Source: JAAXTX01 sp035560715
GTDB lineage: Bacteria; Patescibacteriota; Minisyncoccia; Moranbacterales; UBA1568
Assembly: GCA_035560715.1 (NCBI GenBank)
Contig: DATMYW010000025.1
Span: 1 to 16,321 of the forward strand
Length of the DNA stretch: 16,321 nucleotides
Direction of reading: 5' to 3'
The notes under the pieces are model-generated. The model saw only the letters and a program-made list of their open reading frames with translations, searched no databases and was not told the DNA's origin. The position numbers and the translations under genes were made by a program. Of the stretch, positions 13,386 through 16,321 are shown one piece after another; the first letter of the stretch is position 1; each line of letters opens with the position of its first letter.

Positions 13386-15014
13386 ATGCGGAACACATCC
13401 ATCAACCGGACGACGCGGCTCAATGACACCTGGCGGAAAAGCCTGGTGGCGTTCGTCGAGCGCTACGAACCGTGGCTGGTCGCGCTGATGCTCCTGGTCG
13501 TTTCCGTCGCCGCGTTCGCGTACTATTACGTCAACGGCCTCGGCGTCGCGTACAACGACGCGCGCTCGCACCTCGATATCGGCCGCCGCGTCGTGGAAGG
13601 GCTCAATACCGGCGCCGCGCAGCTCGGCTCCGTGTGGCTCCCGCTCACGCATGCGCTTATGGGGCTCACCATCTGGAACGACTTCATGTGGCACTCGGGA
13701 CTCGCGGGGGCGTTGTGGTCCATGATCGCGTTCGTGGGGACCGGAGTCCTCGTCGATCGCTACCTCAGGGAACTCGGTACGGGACTCCTCGGTCGCATCG
13801 TCGGCGTCGCCGTGTTCGCGGTCAATCTCAACACGCTCTATCTCCAGTCGACCGCGATGACGGAACTTATGCTCCTCGGGACGATGACCGCCGGCTGCTA
13901 CTACTTCCTCTTGTGGTACAAGCGTCACGATATGATTCACCTCGTGACTTCCGCGTTCTTCATCATGCTTTCAACGTTGGTGCGCTACGACGGATGGTTT
14001 CTGTTGTTTCTCGCGTCACTCCTCCTCCTCGTCCACGTGTGGCGGACCGGCGGCTATCACAAGGCCGAAGGAATCGTGATGCTTTTCGGCACCCTCGCCG
14101 GATTCGGCGTCGTACTGTGGCTCCTGTGGAACGCGCTCATCTTCAAGGACCCGTTATATTTCGCATTCGGCCCCTATTCCGCACATACCCAGCAGAACCA
14201 GCTCGAGAGCGCCGGATCGCTCCCGACGAAGGGACACTGGCTCCCGTCGATGAAAGTCTATTTCTACGCGCTCGCGTTCAATTCCGGCGCGTTCACGATG
14301 ATACTCGGGCTCGTCGGCGCGGTGGCCGCCTGGGTCGACCGGAAACTGTCGAAGGAGACGCGTGTGGCGTCCATCCTCCTCATCGCGCCGCTCGTCTTCA
14401 ACATCCTCGCGCTCTACCTCGGACATTCGGTGCTCTTCATCCAGGGTATGTCGGGCGATACGTGGTTCAATGTCCGCTACGGCATCATGATGCTCCCGTC
14501 CTTCGCGATCTCCATCGGCTACCTGGTCGGGCGCGTGCGCGGCATGCGGATCGTTCTCGTCGGACTGCTCCTGTTCACGGCCTTCTTCTCGTTCTCGAGC
14601 CGCGATGCCGTCACGATCGACGATGCCCGCGTCGGCGCGAGCCAGAAGAACGTGAGCGAGATCTCGGGCTGGCTGCACGAGCATGCCGGTACCGAGAAGG
14701 GGTTCATCCTCATTTCGGCCGCGTCGCATGACTCTGTCATCTTCACGTCCGGACTGCCGATGGCGCGCTTCATTCACGAGGGGACCGGCACCTACTACGA
14801 CGCCGCGATCGCGAACCCGGACCGGTGGGCGCGATGGATCGTGGTGCGCAGCTACTCCGACGACGATTCCACCTGGCGACTGCTGCATGAGAATCCCGCG
14901 TTCTTCGAGCGCTACCGCAGGGTCGACTCCTATCCGTTCGCCGACATCTACGAACTCGAGTCCGAATATCTGCCGTCGCTCATCACCGACCCGATCCTCG
15001 ATCCGGCACGCTAA
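13386..15014 (+). CDS. GT-C/GT39-like glycosyltransferase
   Basis: This protein of 542 residues is a strongly hydrophobic polytopic membrane protein with a long first loop containing Asn57-Asp58-Ala59-Arg60 (AYNDARSHLDIGRRVVEG), then QLGSVWLPLTHALMGLTIWN. The acidic residue in this first loop is the catalytic-base position in GT-C enzymes such as protein mannosyltransferases and ArnT. About ten helices are followed by a soluble C-terminal domain of some 130 residues (from about 410), presumably outside the cell. It would use a polyprenyl-phosphate sugar and modify the exported glycan, a lipid or a protein. It starts 5 bases after the previous stop with no Shine-Dalgarno. It differs in sequence from its upstream neighbour, though both have a similar plan, so they may add different sugars. 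Confidence 0.75.
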   Translation: MRNTSINRTTRLNDTWRKSLVAFVERYEPWLVALMLLVVSVAAFAYYYVNGLGVAYNDARSHLDIGRRVVEGLNTGAAQLGSVWLPLTHALMGLTIWNDFMWHSGLAGALWSMIAFVGTGVLVDRYLRELGTGLLGRIVGVAVFAVNLNTLYLQSTAMTELMLLGTMTAGCYYFLLWYKRHDMIHLVTSAFFIMLSTLVRYDGWFLLFLASLLLLVHVWRTGGYHKAEGIVMLFGTLAGFGVVLWLLWNALIFKDPLYFAFGPYSAHTQQNQLESAGSLPTKGHWLPSMKVYFYALAFNSGAFTMILGLVGAVAAWVDRKLSKETRVASILLIAPLVFNILALYLGHSVLFIQGMSGDTWFNVRYGIMMLPSFAISIGYLVGRVRGMRIVLVGLLLFTAFFSFSSRDAVTIDDARVGASQKNVSEISGWLHEHAGTEKGFILISAASHDSVIFTSGLPMARFIHEGTGTYYDAAIANPDRWARWIVVRSYSDDDSTWRLLHENPAFFERYRRVDSYPFADIYELESEYLPSLITDPILDPAR

Positions 15015-15031
15015 CCTGAAACCGAATTCTC

Positions 15032-16312
15032 ATGCGGACTTTCCTGACCATATTCGCGCTCGCGTGCTTCTCGGTCACGCTGTGGGCGTTCGACAACCTG
15101 GTGCCGCAGCGGCGCACCTATACCGCGCCCCCGGTCGGGACGCGGTTCGCCTTTCAGTCCGTTGATACCATGAAATATTCCCGTGACCTCGCGCGGGAGA
15201 AGGCGGCTGATCCCTCGTTCGACTCGATGATCGATGCGCAGATGGCGGCGATCGCGGCGACCGGCGCGACGCATGTCGCGATCGCCACCCCGTATGACGA
15301 GGAATTCCTGCCCATGCTCTGGCGATGGGTCGCCGCAGCGCGGCGGCACGGGCTCAAGGTATGGTTTCGCGGAAACCTCTCCGGCTGGGAGGGATGGTTC
15401 GGCTATCAGCGTATCGGCAGAGACGAGCATACCAGGAAGATCGACGCGTTCATCTTCGCGAACCGCGACCTGTTCGAGGACGGTGACGCGTTTTCCACGT
15501 GTCCCGAGTGTGAGAACGGCGGTTCCGGCGACCCGCGGAAGACGGGGGACACGGCCGGCTTCCGGAATTTCCTCATTCGCGAGCATGACACGGTGACGGC
15601 GGACTTCGCGAAACTCGGTAAGTCCGTTCGCACGGACCTCTTTTCCATGAACGCCGACGTGGCACGTCTCGTGATGGACAAACCGACGACCAGGGCGCTC
15701 GGCGGAACGGTGACGATCGACCACTACGTGAAAACGCCGGAGCAACTCGCCTCCGACGTGGAAAGCATCGCGAAACAAAGCGGTGGCAAAGTCGTCCTCG
15801 GCGAATTCGGCGCGCCGATCCCGGACATCCATGGGAACATGACCGAGGCGCAACAGGCCGATTGGGTCGACCGTACGCTTTCGTTACTGGAACGATCCAA
15901 GATCGTCAACGGCGTGAACTACTGGCTCGCTGTCGGCGGTTCGACCGAAATCTGGAGCAAGGCTGGAACGGAGTACGAGGCGGTATCGGTCCTGCGCCGG
16001 CACTTCAGTCCCACCTACGCGTACGGCTACGTGAGCGACGAGCTCGGACATCCGCTTCCGGGTGCCTCGGTCTCGGTCGGGGAGGATATCGTGACGACAG
16101 AAAAGAACGGCTGGTTCGTCCTCAAGCTGCCGTCGACCTCGGCCGTATCCCTCACGGTTTCGGCTTCCGGCTATGTCACGCGGGCCGTACCGGAAACGTC
16201 CGGGTCGCACGAGGCTTCCGTCACGCTCGTGCGCGAACATCCGAACCTGCGCCTGCACATCCTCAAGCTCTTCAAGCCCCTGGTCGATTCATTCCACAAG
16301 TCCCAAACGTAG
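15032..16312 (+). CDS. Exported TIM-barrel glycoside-hydrolase-like protein with CarboxypepD-reg-like domain
   Basis: A protein of 426 residues. Residues 1-19 form a signal peptide or anchor (MRTFLTIFALACFSVTLWA). Residues 35-310 look like a clan A glycoside hydrolase barrel: repeated short beta strands (THVAIATP, LKVWFRGN, VNYWLAV), a candidate acid/base Glu159 or Glu161 in CPECENGG, and a candidate nucleophile Glu258 in VLGEFGAP. Residues 329-400 are a beta-sandwich of the carboxypeptidase regulatory-like type (YGYVSDELGHPLPGASVSV), often a surface or carbohydrate-associated module. No established hydrolase family can be named by eye. The place at the end of a glycan operon suggests it trims, releases or binds the product outside the cell, as the cellulase does in cellulose synthase operons (inference). 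It starts 17 bases after the previous stop, and no terminator is visible in the 9 bases that follow. Confidence 0.65.
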   Translation: MRTFLTIFALACFSVTLWAFDNLVPQRRTYTAPPVGTRFAFQSVDTMKYSRDLAREKAADPSFDSMIDAQMAAIAATGATHVAIATPYDEEFLPMLWRWVAAARRHGLKVWFRGNLSGWEGWFGYQRIGRDEHTRKIDAFIFANRDLFEDGDAFSTCPECENGGSGDPRKTGDTAGFRNFLIREHDTVTADFAKLGKSVRTDLFSMNADVARLVMDKPTTRALGGTVTIDHYVKTPEQLASDVESIAKQSGGKVVLGEFGAPIPDIHGNMTEAQQADWVDRTLSLLERSKIVNGVNYWLAVGGSTEIWSKAGTEYEAVSVLRRHFSPTYAYGYVSDELGHPLPGASVSVGEDIVTTEKNGWFVLKLPSTSAVSLTVSASGYVTRAVPETSGSHEASVTLVREHPNLRLHILKLFKPLVDSFHKSQT

Positions 16313-16321
16313 TCTTAGGAC

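Noticed and set aside
15011..15853. Minus-strand open frame over the hydrolase-like gene
   Set aside because: It opposes a gene with a signal peptide and domain structure. No recognisable motif is present in the opposing product.
1..16321. tRNA, rRNA, CRISPR array, insertion sequence or transposase
   Set aside because: No cloverleaf, spaced direct repeats, transposase motifs or terminal inverted repeats with target duplication were noticed on either strand.

Overview
The window reads as one strand (+) of a moderately GC-rich bacterial chromosome. It carries eleven genes, all in the same direction, and eight of them form one long surface-glycan operon. The style is tight packing, ATG/stop overlaps, almost no recognisable Shine-Dalgarno sequences, many glycosyltransferases and uncharacterised membrane proteins. 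This suggests a Patescibacteria/CPR-type bacterium, but that is an inference: no marker gene is present and no search was run.

Layout. Bases 1-357 hold the 3' part of a small membrane protein gene, followed by an intrinsic terminator (381-420). The gap 358-761 contains a short palindromic repeat of the widespread 'VIPGLTRDP' type (540-565) and a candidate promoter. An LPG_synthase_TM/YbhN-type membrane protein gene ends at 1754. A near-consensus sigma70 promoter (TTGACA-N17-TATATT, 1751-1779) overlaps its stop codon and serves a single gene, 1825-2661. That gene looks like a very divergent SAICAR synthetase (PurC) relative that has lost the family's signature residues. It is closed by a strong terminator (2677-2720).

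A second TTGACA promoter (2756) and a leader of about 300 bases precede the main operon, 3099-16312. Its first gene is the most striking object here: one uninterrupted frame of about 1,549 codons fusing four complete modules. These are a DPM1-like GT2 glycosyltransferase, a cellulose-synthase-like membrane GT2, a Wzx/MATE-type polysaccharide flippase and a GT4 glycosyltransferase. Next come a GT2 enzyme, a CelD/BcsL-type acyltransferase, a second GT4, a PIG-L/LmbE deacetylase, two large polytopic GT-C-like membrane proteins, and an exported TIM-barrel glycoside-hydrolase-like protein with a C-terminal carboxypeptidase-regulatory-like domain.

Working model (inference). The DPM1-like module charges a polyprenyl phosphate with a sugar. 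The GT2 and GT4 enzymes build a lipid-linked or processively made glycan on the inner face. The flippase module moves it across the membrane within the same polypeptide. The GT-C proteins add sugars outside from the polyprenyl-phosphate donor. The acyltransferase and deacetylase decorate the glycan, and the exported hydrolase-like protein trims or binds it. No Wzy polymerase, O-antigen ligase or nucleotide-sugar enzyme is recognisable in the window. The operon probably has no more than a few bases of visible 3' flank, because the window ends 9 bases after the last stop.
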